DNA from: a bacterium F11
Lineage (GTDB): Bacteria > Elusimicrobiota > Elusimicrobia > F11
NCBI GenBank assembly: GCA_002176905.1
Contig: MSYE01000182.1
Location: forward strand, 1-64,000
Direction of reading: 5' to 3'
DNA length: 64,000 nt
A model generated the notes under the pieces. The model was not told the DNA's origin, did no database searches, and was given only the letters and a program-made list of their open reading frames with translations. Shown in pieces: positions 1-10,392 of this stretch (position 1 is its first letter; each line of letters opens with the position of its first letter). Position numbers and translations under genes: made by a program.

Positions 1-2691
1 TCTTCCTGTGAAACTGAGATCCGAAATGGTGTCATCGGCTCCCGTGATGGTTTTTGACACATGGGACCGAGACAAAATAAAAATCGCGGTATTGGTGGCG
101 GTTAAATCACTTGTTCGAATGATTCGGTCTCCGTTCAGATCTTCCATATCAAGCCGATTGTTCCCAGCCCCCACTCCGACAGAAGTATCGCCATTACCAT
201 CCTTCTCCAAATCGCCACCAGGTCCGTTGAAGGTCCACCCCAAATCTTCCCCAAGGTTAAGAACGCCATCCTGGGTTCCGGTGTCTTCCGTATCGGGTTC
301 TCCATCATCGTCTGTGTCTTCTCGAAAACTCCCATATTCAATAATGAGGTCAACTCCCTGACCAGCACTCCCAGCCCCTTCCAATTCCACTTCCAAGGTC
401 GCTTTTTTGGAAAAATCTCGACCACTTCGGGAAAGAACATTAACGATGGAAACCTGTTCATTAAAAATGGAACTTTCGGAGTTAAGGGAATACAGAACCT
501 GGAGTCCTTTTTGGGTTCCCTCTTCTGTAATATCAAAAGGTGACACATCAACATCCTGCCATCGAAGGTGACTTTCTTGAACGTCTCTTCCTCGAAAATC
601 AACAACGCTGTTGAAACTGGCTTCAAGAGGCGGTGCTGCAACCTGCCAGGACTCCTCAATCAAAGAAGAGGAATCTTCCTGTTTGACCCCTTCCATAGAA
701 TCCACGATGGCCTTTCCGAACAAATTGGGATTTTCAACAGATCGGGCCTGTTCATAAGAGAAATCACTGATAACAGGGATATTCCCGAACTTCACACCTT
801 TTAATTGCGTGTCAGCTTCGGTAACCAATAGACTTGAGGGAGCCGATCGAATATCAGGAGGGGCAGATGGCTTTGCAGCAAAATTAAATAAAAGGGTTGA
901 TCCCACTGCCCACTTTTCAAAATTTATTCCAAAGGCCCTTTTGTTCTCAATAACGTCATAGGTACCCCTCAAACCAACCAGCGTTTCCCCCAATTGTCCC
1001 CCAAAAGGGGCAAATTCATAGGTCACCTCAATAATGGTGGATTCCCTAATCAAATCGTCATTAAAAAAGGTGATATTTCCGAAATCGTAATCAATAAAAT
1101 AATCAAGATCTCGATTCAATCTCCTTCCATCCACTTCCACAATTTCTGATTGCAAAACGATATTTGGCCTCAAAGAAAAGGTCCGAACAACAGCTTGATA
1201 TTCCAATTTGAAAACGGCATGGAGGGCACTTCCTGAGGTCACATTTTCCGCATAGATGTCAGCAAAGGGAAAATGTCTTTTAATCTCAAATATTCCCGTC
1301 TCAAAATTCATTTCGATTTTGTTTTCGTCTGGATAATGAGGATAGGGATCATTGGGATCAGATGGATTGCCCAATTCTGTTTCCTGACTCGGGTCAAGAA
1401 CCGTGAGTTGAAAATTGCCCAAGCCATTATCGTGAACAATATTTCGCGCCTTGGCAGAATAAAAACGTTTGATTTCTTGGCTGACAAAGGGGTCTTCAGG
1501 GAGGGAATCTTTGATAAGAACCCCGAATACACCAGCCGGTATCCCGGGACGCGATATCAATTCGGTCTGACTGCTGGCAAAGGCATAATTGATGCCAACC
1601 CGTGCATCCTCTGGCAATTGATTGACAAAGGTAATAATCCCTTCTTCCCGATCAATGGTGTACTCCACGCCTCTGGAAAGGATTCGTGACCGAAAGGAAA
1701 TAACTTTGGTCGTGTCTGACGATGAAACAAAAGATCGAAGAACAACTTGGGGGTCGGAGGAATCATCTTCAATATAAACAAATTCTGGAATGGCATCGCT
1801 TATGGGAAGAACCTGAATTCCCCCTAACGGACAGGTCGAGCAGGTCATGGCAGGAGAAGTGGAAAATGTCAAATCGTAAAATCTTCGACGAATATATTCG
1901 GTATCATTAACAATTGTTTGCTGGGGTTTTGTGCTGCCAATAAATCGTTTTGTTTCGGTGTTACCTTTGGTACGCGAACCAATTGCCATGAGGCCTGCTT
2001 TCTTGTATTTCAGGGCGGTTCGAATACCAAAAAGTTGCTTATTATAGTTCACAAATTCCGTTGAGGGCAAAGAAAGGACCAGGTCTCCGAAAGCCGCTTC
2101 CTGAACAATTTCGTCAGGATCTCCTTTGTAAATCACCTGAAAATCGCGAACATCTTCTCTGGTGTCATCAAAATTCACGTTAATGGTGGTTTTTCTTGCC
2201 ACAACGCCTTGAATACGGGCTTGGAGTTCTTGTTCCATATTAAAGGATTGGGAATCTTGTGCGGTTCCCAATTCTTCCGCTCGCTCATTCGTGATATGGG
2301 TGTTTTTTAACTCAACCTTAATAACTTTACGCCCCGTAACAGACAAGGATGATTCATAAGGGAGTTCAACACGGATCTGCCCAGGAGGTGGTTTAGGGGG
2401 TTCAACTGTTGTTGTGGATTCCTCAACTGAATCAACCGGCAATTCACCAATTTCTTCTTTATCTTCAATGGCCCGACGCATATCATTCCAGTTTTTCTGA
2501 TCAAAATGAAAAGGAACGGGTTTCTCAGGCAGGGAAGGGATAACTTCCTCTTCTTCTTCGAGGGTGGGACCCAATCGAAAAGGAGAATCCGATTCTCCGT
2601 GAAGAGGACACTTAAAAAAGGCCAGCAACAAAATGAGACTGGCGACAATTGTTTTTAATACATTTGATTTTGAGCAACAAAATAAAGGCAA
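1..2691 (-). CDS. SprA-like giant surface protein, N-terminal part (C-terminus lies beyond the left edge)
   Basis: The frame is open from a TTG at 2691 to the left edge (897 codons), so the C-terminal part is missing from the window. The TTG is chosen because in-frame stops lie just upstream (about 2720) and AGGTGG sits 6 nt before it. Residues ~12-27 form a hydrophobic signal-like segment. Residues ~178-235 carry a pattern I associate with the N-terminal module of SprA, the channel of the type 9 secretion system: YKGDPDEIVQ, then GDLVLSLPS, then QLFGIRTALKYKK. Residues ~785-855 are rich in Asp and Gly (DTDDDGEPD, EKDGNGD, DLNGDR) and could bind calcium. SprA proteins usually exceed 2,000 residues, so about a third would be visible here. 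The gene is divergent from lptF. The family call rests on motif recognition, not on a database search. Confidence 0.68.
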   Translation of the reverse strand, partial: MPLFCCSKSNVLKTIVASLILLLAFFKCPLHGESDSPFRLGPTLEEEEEVIPSLPEKPVPFHFDQKNWNDMRRAIEDKEEIGELPVDSVEESTTTVEPPKPPPGQIRVELPYESSLSVTGRKVIKVELKNTHITNERAEELGTAQDSQSFNMEQELQARIQGVVARKTTINVNFDDTREDVRDFQVIYKGDPDEIVQEAAFGDLVLSLPSTEFVNYNKQLFGIRTALKYKKAGLMAIGSRTKGNTETKRFIGSTKPQQTIVNDTEYIRRRFYDLTFSTSPAMTCSTCPLGGIQVLPISDAIPEFVYIEDDSSDPQVVLRSFVSSSDTTKVISFRSRILSRGVEYTIDREEGIITFVNQLPEDARVGINYAFASSQTELISRPGIPAGVFGVLIKDSLPEDPFVSQEIKRFYSAKARNIVHDNGLGNFQLTVLDPSQETELGNPSDPNDPYPHYPDENKIEMNFETGIFEIKRHFPFADIYAENVTSGSALHAVFKLEYQAVVRTFSLRPNIVLQSEIVEVDGRRLNRDLDYFIDYDFGNITFFNDDLIRESTIIEVTYEFAPFGGQLGETLVGLRGTYDVIENKRAFGINFEKWAVGSTLLFNFAAKPSAPPDIRSAPSSLLVTEADTQLKGVKFGNIPVISDFSYEQARSVENPNLFGKAIVDSMEGVKQEDSSSLIEESWQVAAPPLEASFNSVVDFRGRDVQESHLRWQDVDVSPFDITEEGTQKGLQVLYSLNSESSIFNEQVSIVNVLSRSGRDFSKKATLEVELEGAGSAGQGVDLIIEYGSFREDTDDDGEPDTEDTGTQDGVLNLGEDLGWTFNGPGGDLEKDGNGDTSVGVGAGNNRLDMEDLNGDRIIRTSDLTATNTAIFILSRSHVSKTITGADDTISDLSFTGR

Positions 2692-2912
2692 TTCTGACCA
2701 CCTATTTGTATTAGGAGGCTAACATCAATACCCCCATTTTTCAAGGCGTTTTTGAATTTTAGCTATTCGGAATTATATGTGGGTATATGAGAATAATTTT
2801 ATCCTTAAAATCATAAAAATCGGCAATGTCCTTTTGGGATTTTGACCTCTTCCCGAATGCAACAAAGCCTCTTGCGCCATGATGACGCGGTTCTGTGGAT
2901 ATATTAGAATGA
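2692..2912. promoter_or_regulatory. Divergent intergenic region between the SprA-like gene and lptF
   Basis: These 221 bases separate two divergent genes and must hold both promoters. On the minus strand there is a perfect TATAAT at about 2772-2777, but no good -35 box at 17 nt from it. On the plus strand TTGCGC (2871-2876) and TATATT lie upstream of lptF with poor spacing. I see no long inverted repeat and no other open frame. Exact promoters cannot be assigned by eye. Confidence 0.4.
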
Positions 2913-4004
2913 TTGAAAATGCGTCTCTCTCTTTATTTTTTTAGGCAATACCTTCCTCCCTTTTTCTTTGGGTTTATCCTATTTTCCTTTGTGTTTTTAC
3001 TGGACAAACTTTTTGATCTTGTGGATCTCATCCTTAACAAAGGGGTGGCGGCTTTAACAGTTCTCCAGATGATCGTGTTGTTTATCCCCACCACCTTTCC
3101 CTTAACCCTTCCGATGGCCATCCTTCTTGGGTGCATGGTGTCTTTTGGACGCCTATCAGAAGAGAATGAGATCACAGCTGTTCGTGCTGCTGGTATTTCA
3201 TTAGCGAAAATCCTATGGATTTTCCCCCTTTTTGCTTTTGTTATAAGTGCCCTCCTTGTTCCATTTAACACCCAGCTGGCCCCGTGGATCAACCGGGCTT
3301 TTCGAAGCAAGTACGAACAAATCGCGCAATCGGATCCGCTTATCAAAGTCCTGCCCAAGAAATTCTTTTCTATTAAAAATTTAAAAATTTATGCGCACCA
3401 AGTGGACAACAAAAATCAAAAGATGAAGGATTTGTTTGTTTATCAGGTGGGTGAGAAAAGTCAACCATCGGAACGGATTTTTGCCCGAACAGGCCATATT
3501 AACTCTAACGATGAATCTTTCCAGTTGATTCTGCAGGCAGGTCAACTCCAGAGATTGGACAACATAGATCCACGAAAACTCCTGCATGTGTCATTCGATG
3601 AATATATCATCAATATTCCCCTTAATATTGATAAGGATCATCGGAGCATGCGTTTTCGTAATATTTCAACCGAAGAGTTGAGGAAAATGATTCAGGATCA
3701 TCAAAAGAAGGGATTTAAGACCCATCACATGGAATCAGAAGTTGGGCTTCGTTATGCTTTGGCTTTTGCTCCCTTTGCATTTGTCCTCATTGGGATCCCA
3801 CTGGCCACCAGTTTTAAACGAGGAGGACGAGCTTATAACACAGGCATGTCTTTGGTGGTCATTTTCATTTACTACCTTTTGTTGATTCTGGGCCTTACTT
3901 TGGCAGAAAAAGGCATTTTCCCAGCACATCCTTCTCTCTGGATTGCCAACGGGGCTTGCTTTCTGTTGGGGTGTATTCTTCTAAGGAATCTCATACGAAA
4001 ATGA
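2913..4004 (+). CDS. lptF: LptF, LPS export ABC transporter permease
   Basis: Inner-membrane permease that with LptG and the LptB ATPase extracts lipopolysaccharide from the inner membrane and passes it to the LptC-LptA bridge. The 363-residue protein has the family plan: three N-terminal membrane segments (about residues 12-35, 50-78 and 100-120), a periplasmic jellyroll-like domain (~130-260), and three C-terminal segments after LRYALAFAPFAFVL. Translation can begin at TTG 2913 or at ATG 2919; neither has a strong Shine-Dalgarno. The stop overlaps the lptG start by 4 nt (ATGA), so the two are translationally coupled. No lptA, lptB or lptC lies in the window. Confidence 0.93.
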   Translation: MKMRLSLYFFRQYLPPFFFGFILFSFVFLLDKLFDLVDLILNKGVAALTVLQMIVLFIPTTFPLTLPMAILLGCMVSFGRLSEENEITAVRAAGISLAKILWIFPLFAFVISALLVPFNTQLAPWINRAFRSKYEQIAQSDPLIKVLPKKFFSIKNLKIYAHQVDNKNQKMKDLFVYQVGEKSQPSERIFARTGHINSNDESFQLILQAGQLQRLDNIDPRKLLHVSFDEYIINIPLNIDKDHRSMRFRNISTEELRKMIQDHQKKGFKTHHMESEVGLRYALAFAPFAFVLIGIPLATSFKRGGRAYNTGMSLVVIFIYYLLLILGLTLAEKGIFPAHPSLWIANGACFLLGCILLRNLIRK

Positions 4005-5083
4005 CCATCTTAAATCGTTACATTCTAAAGAAATTCATTGGACCATTTCTGGGCATATTTGGTCTGTTGTTGATTATCATCTTTGTCTCCCAAATTATTG
4101 AGAGACTGGACCGCTTTCTTGCTGATGGCGTCAATTTCTCTCATGTTTTTGGGTTTCTTCTCACTTCCATGCCCTTTCAAGCCCTTCAGATTCTGCCGAT
4201 TGCTTCCTTTATGGCCACCCTTTTCGTTGTTGGCAACCTGGCACGCACCAGAGAGTACATTGCGGGTTTGGCGGGTGGAGTTGCTCCAGAAAAATTCCTT
4301 GGTGGCTTATTTTGGGCAGGATTTGTCTTGTCGTTATTGGCCTTTATGGCCAATGAAACCATCATTCCAGCCGCCACCCGATACTCCCGACAAGTTTACC
4401 GAGAGAAAATACGACGACTGGGAGAATGGAAACAAAATCTATTTTATGACCATTTTGTTAGCGGTTCCGAAGGCCGAATTTGGACGGCCAAGCTGTTTAA
4501 CCAAGACACAGGCTATATGCAGCGGGTGGTCATAGATACTTTTGTTAATGGAAAAGTGGGTACCCAAATAGATGCATTAAAGGCAAAAAAAGTAACTAAT
4601 GGATGGACCTTTTATACGGGCTCCATCCGAGAATTTGGTCCAGATGGAATCACAATCCTTAAAACCGAGCAATTTGATAAAAAAAATCTCCGCTACACCG
4701 AAAGGCCATCTGATCTTGTGACGCAAGAACCCCAACCCGAACAAATGAACTACAAGAAGCTAAAACGGCATGTAAAGAGGTTGTCAGCGCTGGGTATTCC
4801 TGTCAGAAAACTCAAAGTGGAACTGATGATGAAACTGGCCTTTCCTTTTTCCTGTTTCGTGGTAACTTTGCTGGGGGTGCCTCTTGCCATGAGAGGAAAA
4901 GGAAATTGGGGGTGGGGCATTGCCATGGCCCTTGTGGTGACCTTAAGTTACATGGTCTGCATGCAATTTGGAAAAGCGCTCGCCTTACGGTTTATTCCCC
5001 CTATCCTAGGGGCCTGGATGGCCAACATCATCTTCCTGATCATGGGATACTGGCTATGGATGCGAATGAGACAAACAGCTTAA
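4001..5083 (+). CDS. lptG: LptG, LPS export ABC transporter permease
   Basis: Second permease of the LptB2FG extractor. The start is set at ATG 4001 because it overlaps the lptF stop in an ATGA and gives the expected N-terminus MTILNRYILKKFIGPF; a longer reading from 3956 would run through lptF coding sequence. The 360-residue protein has three N-terminal membrane segments (~15-35, 50-80, 98-120), a periplasmic domain (~130-265) and three C-terminal segments beginning near KLAFPFSCFVVTLLGVPLA. The length is normal for the family. It forms a two-gene unit with lptF and converges on the PorV-like gene. Confidence 0.93.
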   Translation: MTILNRYILKKFIGPFLGIFGLLLIIIFVSQIIERLDRFLADGVNFSHVFGFLLTSMPFQALQILPIASFMATLFVVGNLARTREYIAGLAGGVAPEKFLGGLFWAGFVLSLLAFMANETIIPAATRYSRQVYREKIRRLGEWKQNLFYDHFVSGSEGRIWTAKLFNQDTGYMQRVVIDTFVNGKVGTQIDALKAKKVTNGWTFYTGSIREFGPDGITILKTEQFDKKNLRYTERPSDLVTQEPQPEQMNYKKLKRHVKRLSALGIPVRKLKVELMMKLAFPFSCFVVTLLGVPLAMRGKGNWGWGIAMALVVTLSYMVCMQFGKALALRFIPPILGAWMANIIFLIMGYWLWMRMRQTA

Positions 5084-5095
5084 ATTCTAAATCCC

Positions 5096-5139
5096 AAAAA
5101 AAAGTGGGATAAAGAAACTTGTTGTTTCTCTACCCCACT
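5096..5139 (-). terminator. Rho-independent terminator of the PorV-like gene
   Basis: Read on the minus strand, a 16-bp stem (arms 5139-5124 and 5118-5103, closed by two G-U pairs) with a 5-nt loop is followed by eight T residues (5103-5096). It lies 29 nt past the stop of the PorV-like gene. On the plus strand the same arms have two A-C mismatches and no T run, so it should serve mainly the minus strand. Confidence 0.85.
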
Positions 5140-5167
5140 CTCTAACGGCCAAACGTCAAAATAAGTG

Positions 5168-6622
5168 TTATTCAGGAATTTCTTCTGCTGCTGTCGGAGC
5201 CTCTGATTCGGCCGGCTTGGCTTGCTCAGGAGTTGTTTTATCGGAAGCCTCGGTTTTCTCAGCTCCTTTATCCGATTCTTCAGCAGAAGGTTCTTCAGCA
5301 GGCTCTGCTTCTGGCACCTCATCGGGCGAGGCCATTTTCTGCTGCTTTTTTCTTTCCTTGGCTTTAATGATCTTCTCTCGCGCTTCCACGTTACCTGCCC
5401 CAAACCGGAAGGCAATGGAGGCAATGTGGTTTCCTTGGCGACGATCCCCGGCTCGAGGACCAATTTCCCGGTTGTAAAACGCGTAATCCAATTTAACAAG
5501 GGGAAGGTCAAGCCCCAATCCAATGGTGGGATATCCTTCATTGATTCCACCTCTAAATCGGAACATTGCATATTTGAATTCGGTGCCCATATGAATATGG
5601 GTATAAAGATTGTCTCCGAAAGGCTTATCTATTCCCCCTTCAAAAAACAGATGTTCGTCTTTCACCAGAATATCACGCACATCCAACGCAAAAGACCAAC
5701 GATTATGGGTAGGGAGAATGAAGAATAATTTTTCCGGGAAGACCGCGATACCCACGTCTGTTCGAGGCCGGATTACCGTGTCCCGTTTCGGAAGTGAAGA
5801 GAACCCATTTTCACCCGTCACCTTATCAAAACTCATATTGGTTCCCAAGAAATCATGAACCATGATTCCCAAATTCAACCGATCGTTTATCTGATGAAGG
5901 ATACCGAGATCCATTCCTATTCCAAATCCATCTGCAATGGGAGGATCGAGCTCATCCAATGTTGTCACATTGATGCGTTCATTTTTAACACGGTACCGTT
6001 GGATTCCCTTTCCTGTAACACCAATTCCAATTTTCCCTGGAATAATCCAAGGAGCATCATATCGTTTGGCAATGGAAACAGGAATGACGATATCATTGTG
6101 AATATCATACGAGATCAGAGGTTGTCTACTGGGTCCAAGCTCCAATAAAAAACTTGAGTCCACAACACCGAACGCTCCAAATCCCACATGAAAAGGCAAT
6201 CCGCCTATTCCATTTGGACCCGACACATAAGAAGCAATGTCAGCTCCGACATAAATGCGCGGATCGAGCTTTGTTATGTCATTCTCAATTTCGGCGATGA
6301 CCGCATCTTTGGTCTCTTGGGGAATATTGGGATCATCAAAATCCGTCAGGATATCTTCATTGTCTGACACGAAATCAAGGACATCCAACGTATCTTCTGA
6401 AACACCTCCCGATATTTCGAGAATGGTAATCTCAGGGCCCGTTCGTTGAACCATCCCCGCTGGATTGAAGTTAAAGATATTGTGATCATCCGCGATGGCT
6501 GCAAACGCACCCCCCATTCCGAGAGGTCTCACAAAATCAAACCGAGCGGGTGGTTCCTCTGCCCTTGCCATCCCCAAAAAGGAACCGATCATGACGATTG
6601 TTAAAACTCTGGTTAATTTCAT
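5168..6622 (-). CDS. Outer-membrane beta-barrel protein, PorV/FadL-superfamily-like
   Basis: The start is set at ATG 6622 because AAAGGAG lies about 9 nt upstream and the product then begins with a clean signal peptide (MKLTRVLTIVMIGSFLGM, cleavage after ARA). A longer reading from 6661 would spoil both. The mature N-terminus has RPLGMGGAFAAIADD followed by FNFNPAGM, the pattern of PorV/PorQ-, TraF- and FadL-like barrels, where a Gly-rich turn precedes an N-x-P-A-G motif. The central region alternates polar and hydrophobic residues as barrel strands do. The last ~50 residues are a low-complexity Glu/Pro/Ala tail. PorV partners SprA in type 9 secretion; the SprA-like gene lies 2.5 kb away, but a shared role is inference. 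Confidence 0.7.
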   Translation of the reverse strand: MKLTRVLTIVMIGSFLGMARAEEPPARFDFVRPLGMGGAFAAIADDHNIFNFNPAGMVQRTGPEITILEISGGVSEDTLDVLDFVSDNEDILTDFDDPNIPQETKDAVIAEIENDITKLDPRIYVGADIASYVSGPNGIGGLPFHVGFGAFGVVDSSFLLELGPSRQPLISYDIHNDIVIPVSIAKRYDAPWIIPGKIGIGVTGKGIQRYRVKNERINVTTLDELDPPIADGFGIGMDLGILHQINDRLNLGIMVHDFLGTNMSFDKVTGENGFSSLPKRDTVIRPRTDVGIAVFPEKLFFILPTHNRWSFALDVRDILVKDEHLFFEGGIDKPFGDNLYTHIHMGTEFKYAMFRFRGGINEGYPTIGLGLDLPLVKLDYAFYNREIGPRAGDRRQGNHIASIAFRFGAGNVEAREKIIKAKERKKQQKMASPDEVPEAEPAEEPSAEESDKGAEKTEASDKTTPEQAKPAESEAPTAAEEIPE

Positions 6623-6679
6623 AAATGGTAACTCCTTTAAAATTTTTAATTTTTGTTTCATCTTACATCTCCCCTTTTC

Positions 6680-7651
6680 TTACAGTGCAGGACAACTGGA
6701 AGGAGGATCATCAAACACTTCCGTGTACGACGTAAAATCAGAAAGCTGTATGGGAGGAACCTGGTTCTCTAATAAAGTAATACAAGAGGCGGGAAGGATG
6801 GCTTCAGCACCACTTTCGAGAAGCTGTTGAAGACCATCTTCAATTTCATCTCGCAACTCAACAATAACAGCATTCCCGCTCGCTGCCAATAAATCAACTG
6901 CCCTTTTATACAAGGCGAATGCCCCTACAGCATCCTTTGCAATCTGAACGATTACTTCTTTATCAGTAGGATCTTGGCAGGCGGTATCGATTGCGGCCAT
7001 GTCAACCGTAAATTCATAATCCCCATTTACATTGGTCAAATCACCCCAATTTCCCCGAATCAATCGAAGGACACCACGAATTACACAAAGAAGTCCCAGA
7101 TCCAAAAGAATGTAAGCGTTATTGGGATTATTGGGATCGATGGTTCCATCGGCTACTCCTCCGACAATCAAGTTCATCCAGCAGATGACATTATCTATAA
7201 CGGCATTTAGAGGATCCAAATCAATACCAAACAAAACGCTGTCTTGATCTGCTGCAAAAGAGGCTGATGTGGATAGCCTGGATTGAGCAACAAGATCTCC
7301 AAGGTTATGGATGGAAGACATGGAAGAACTGTCTAGTTCATCAGTTAAGTTGGTCAGAAGTTTCCCCAAACTTAATCCCGTGTTTCCCATGGCAGCTGTC
7401 GCAGCACCATAAAGAGCCTCTGAATTGTTTGGTGCCTGGGCCAAAACCCGTTGATACAGGTTCAGAGCTTGGGAATAATTTCCCTCACGAATAGCCAGGC
7501 CGGCATCGGCGTTTAATGTTTCAATATCGCCTGAATCTCCTCGATCGTTTAAGCCACCAAAAAGGTTGCCATTTTCGCAACCGGTCAAACTTAGGGTACA
7601 TACGAGAAGGAAGGCTTGTAAAAGGCAAGAATAGCGTGGTCTCTGTCTCAT
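6680..7651 (-). CDS. TPR-containing lipoprotein of unknown function
   Basis: A 323-residue secreted lipoprotein. The N-terminus is a signal peptide with lipobox LTGC, so Cys25 should be lipidated. Residues ~45-90 contain at least one tetratricopeptide unit (AGLAIREGNYSQALNLY, then APNNSEALYG). The remainder is helical in character, with a segment near IDPNNPNNAYILLDLGLL, and I recognise no catalytic motif. GGAGGAG lies a few bases before ATG 7651. It is followed 57 nt later by the PorV-like barrel gene on the same strand, so the two probably form an operon and may act together at the outer membrane. Confidence 0.7.
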   Translation of the reverse strand: MRQRPRYSCLLQAFLLVCTLSLTGCENGNLFGGLNDRGDSGDIETLNADAGLAIREGNYSQALNLYQRVLAQAPNNSEALYGAATAAMGNTGLSLGKLLTNLTDELDSSSMSSIHNLGDLVAQSRLSTSASFAADQDSVLFGIDLDPLNAVIDNVICWMNLIVGGVADGTIDPNNPNNAYILLDLGLLCVIRGVLRLIRGNWGDLTNVNGDYEFTVDMAAIDTACQDPTDKEVIVQIAKDAVGAFALYKRAVDLLAASGNAVIVELRDEIEDGLQQLLESGAEAILPASCITLLENQVPPIQLSDFTSYTEVFDDPPSSCPAL

Positions 7652-7713
7652 CTATATCTCCTCCGCGGAATTATTTAAGGGATGTGACATATTAAGGCAG
7701 GTCCCATGTAATG

Positions 7714-7753
7714 AAAAAGGGAATTCCCTGTCAACCGGGAATTCCCTTTTTTT
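7714..7753. terminator. Bidirectional terminator between ahcY and the lipoprotein gene
   Basis: Two copies of the palindrome GGGAATTCCC, extended by five A/T pairs, form a 15-bp stem around an 8-nt loop, with a T run on either strand. It lies 40 nt past the ahcY stop. The loop on the minus strand holds a perfect TTGACA, but 17 nt further the -10 position reads only TTACAT, so a promoter inside the terminator is possible yet weak. Confidence 0.8.
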
Positions 7754-7793
7754 GAAAGTTTTTCACTCGAAAAAAAACGTGATGGAGATGGTT

Positions 7794-9053
<1,260 letters not shown>

Positions 9054-9064
9054 TTATTGGCTCC

Positions 9065-10291
9065 TTATGTACGGGAATAAGTTCGAGTTGAGGTTGAGGA
9101 TAATGATTTTCCGGTCCCATTGGTATGGCCACAGGCCTTTATGAGATCCGAAACTTTGTTGGTTTTTTCCCATGAAAACGTGGCTTCGTTTCGACCAAAA
9201 TGGCCGTAGGCTGCGGTTTTCTGAAAGATGGGACGACGCAGTTGTAAACTGTCGATAATTCCTTTTGGAGTAAGGTCAAATACCTTCTCGACAGCCTGAC
9301 TGATCATGGAATCCGGCACCACCCCAGTTCCTTCGGTGTCAACCAAAACAGAAACGGGATCAGCCACCCCAATGGCATAGGCCAGTTGCACGGTACATCG
9401 CGACGCCAGTTTGGCTGCCACAATGGTTTTGGCGATATGTCGGGCCATGTAAGCAGCAGATCTGTCCACCTTTGTCGGATCCTTTCCGGAGAAAGCCCCG
9501 CCTCCATGGGGACACCATCCCCCATAGGTATCAACAATGATTTTTCGTCCGGTCATGCCAGTATCCGATTGGGGACCCCCAATGACAAACTTACCGGTTG
9601 GGTTGATATAAAATTTTGTTTTGTTATCAATGAGATTTTTTGGGAGAACAGCAAGAGCAACTTTATTGATAATTTCCTCACGGGAAGCTTTGGATATCTT
9701 CTTTCCGGTTCGATCCAGAATATCATTGGTGTGTTGAGAGGAAAGGACAACGGTATCGATACGATAAGGCTTTCCTTCACGATATTCCACGGTAACTTGA
9801 GATTTTCCATCGGGTCCCAAATAGGGCAGGATTTTCTTCTTTCGAACCTCGGACAAACGCCGTGTGAGGGTTTGAGCAAGTTGAATGGGGGTTGGCATCA
9901 ATTCGGGGGTTTCATCGCAAGCATAGCCAACCATCAATCCTTGATCGCCAGCCCCTCCCGTATCTACACCTTGAGCGATATCCGGAGATTGTTGATGGAT
10001 GGCATTGAGAATGGAACAGGTTTCATAATTAAATCCGTATTTGGCGTCGGTATAGCCAATACCTTTGACCACATCTCGAACAAGTTCACCAATATCAACA
10101 TAAGTCTTTGTGGTTATTTCCCCTCCAACAATCACCAGGCCAACGGTGACGAAGGTTTCACAGGCCACACGGCCCCGGGAATCTTCTTTTAATACGCGGT
10201 CCAATACCGCATCGGATATCTGATCACAAAGTTTATCTGGGTGACCTTCGGTCACGGATTCTGATGTAAATACGAATCGATCTTTTCTCAC
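9065..10291 (-). CDS. metK: S-adenosylmethionine synthetase
   Basis: Makes S-adenosylmethionine from methionine and ATP. The 408-residue protein has the signature segments GHPDK (16-20), GAGDQG (113-118) and [19 protein letters not shown] (about 265-283). The start is GTG 10291, with AAGGAGG about 5 nt upstream. The C-terminus ends in a Ser/Thr-rich tail slightly longer than usual. It is the first gene of a metK-ahcY pair, a common arrangement. I looked for a SAM riboswitch in the 100-nt leader and saw none. Confidence 0.97.
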   Translation of the reverse strand: MRKDRFVFTSESVTEGHPDKLCDQISDAVLDRVLKEDSRGRVACETFVTVGLVIVGGEITTKTYVDIGELVRDVVKGIGYTDAKYGFNYETCSILNAIHQQSPDIAQGVDTGGAGDQGLMVGYACDETPELMPTPIQLAQTLTRRLSEVRKKKILPYLGPDGKSQVTVEYREGKPYRIDTVVLSSQHTNDILDRTGKKISKASREEIINKVALAVLPKNLIDNKTKFYINPTGKFVIGGPQSDTGMTGRKIIVDTYGGWCPHGGGAFSGKDPTKVDRSAAYMARHIAKTIVAAKLASRCTVQLAYAIGVADPVSVLVDTEGTGVVPDSMISQAVEKVFDLTPKGIIDSLQLRRPIFQKTAAYGHFGRNEATFSWEKTNKVSDLIKACGHTNGTGKSLSSTSTRTYSRT

Positions 10292-10392
10292 TCTAGCCTC
10301 CTTTTCGGCTATATCTAATTTAAAACATCAATTTCGCGGAAGATATCAAATATTGACTTGCTGGTCTACGTATTTTTCGTGCAGGAAATACG

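Noticed and set aside
2307..2648. A 113-codon open frame on the minus strand within the SprA-like gene
   Set aside because: It is in a different frame from the continuous 897-codon frame that carries the SprA-like motifs.
5096..5139. Terminator for lptG on the plus strand
   Set aside because: On the plus strand the stem has two mismatches and no T run; it fits the minus strand far better.
9386..10192. A 268-codon open frame on the plus strand opposite metK
   Set aside because: It lies fully antisense to a clear metK and its translation has no recognisable motif; it is a shadow of the real gene.
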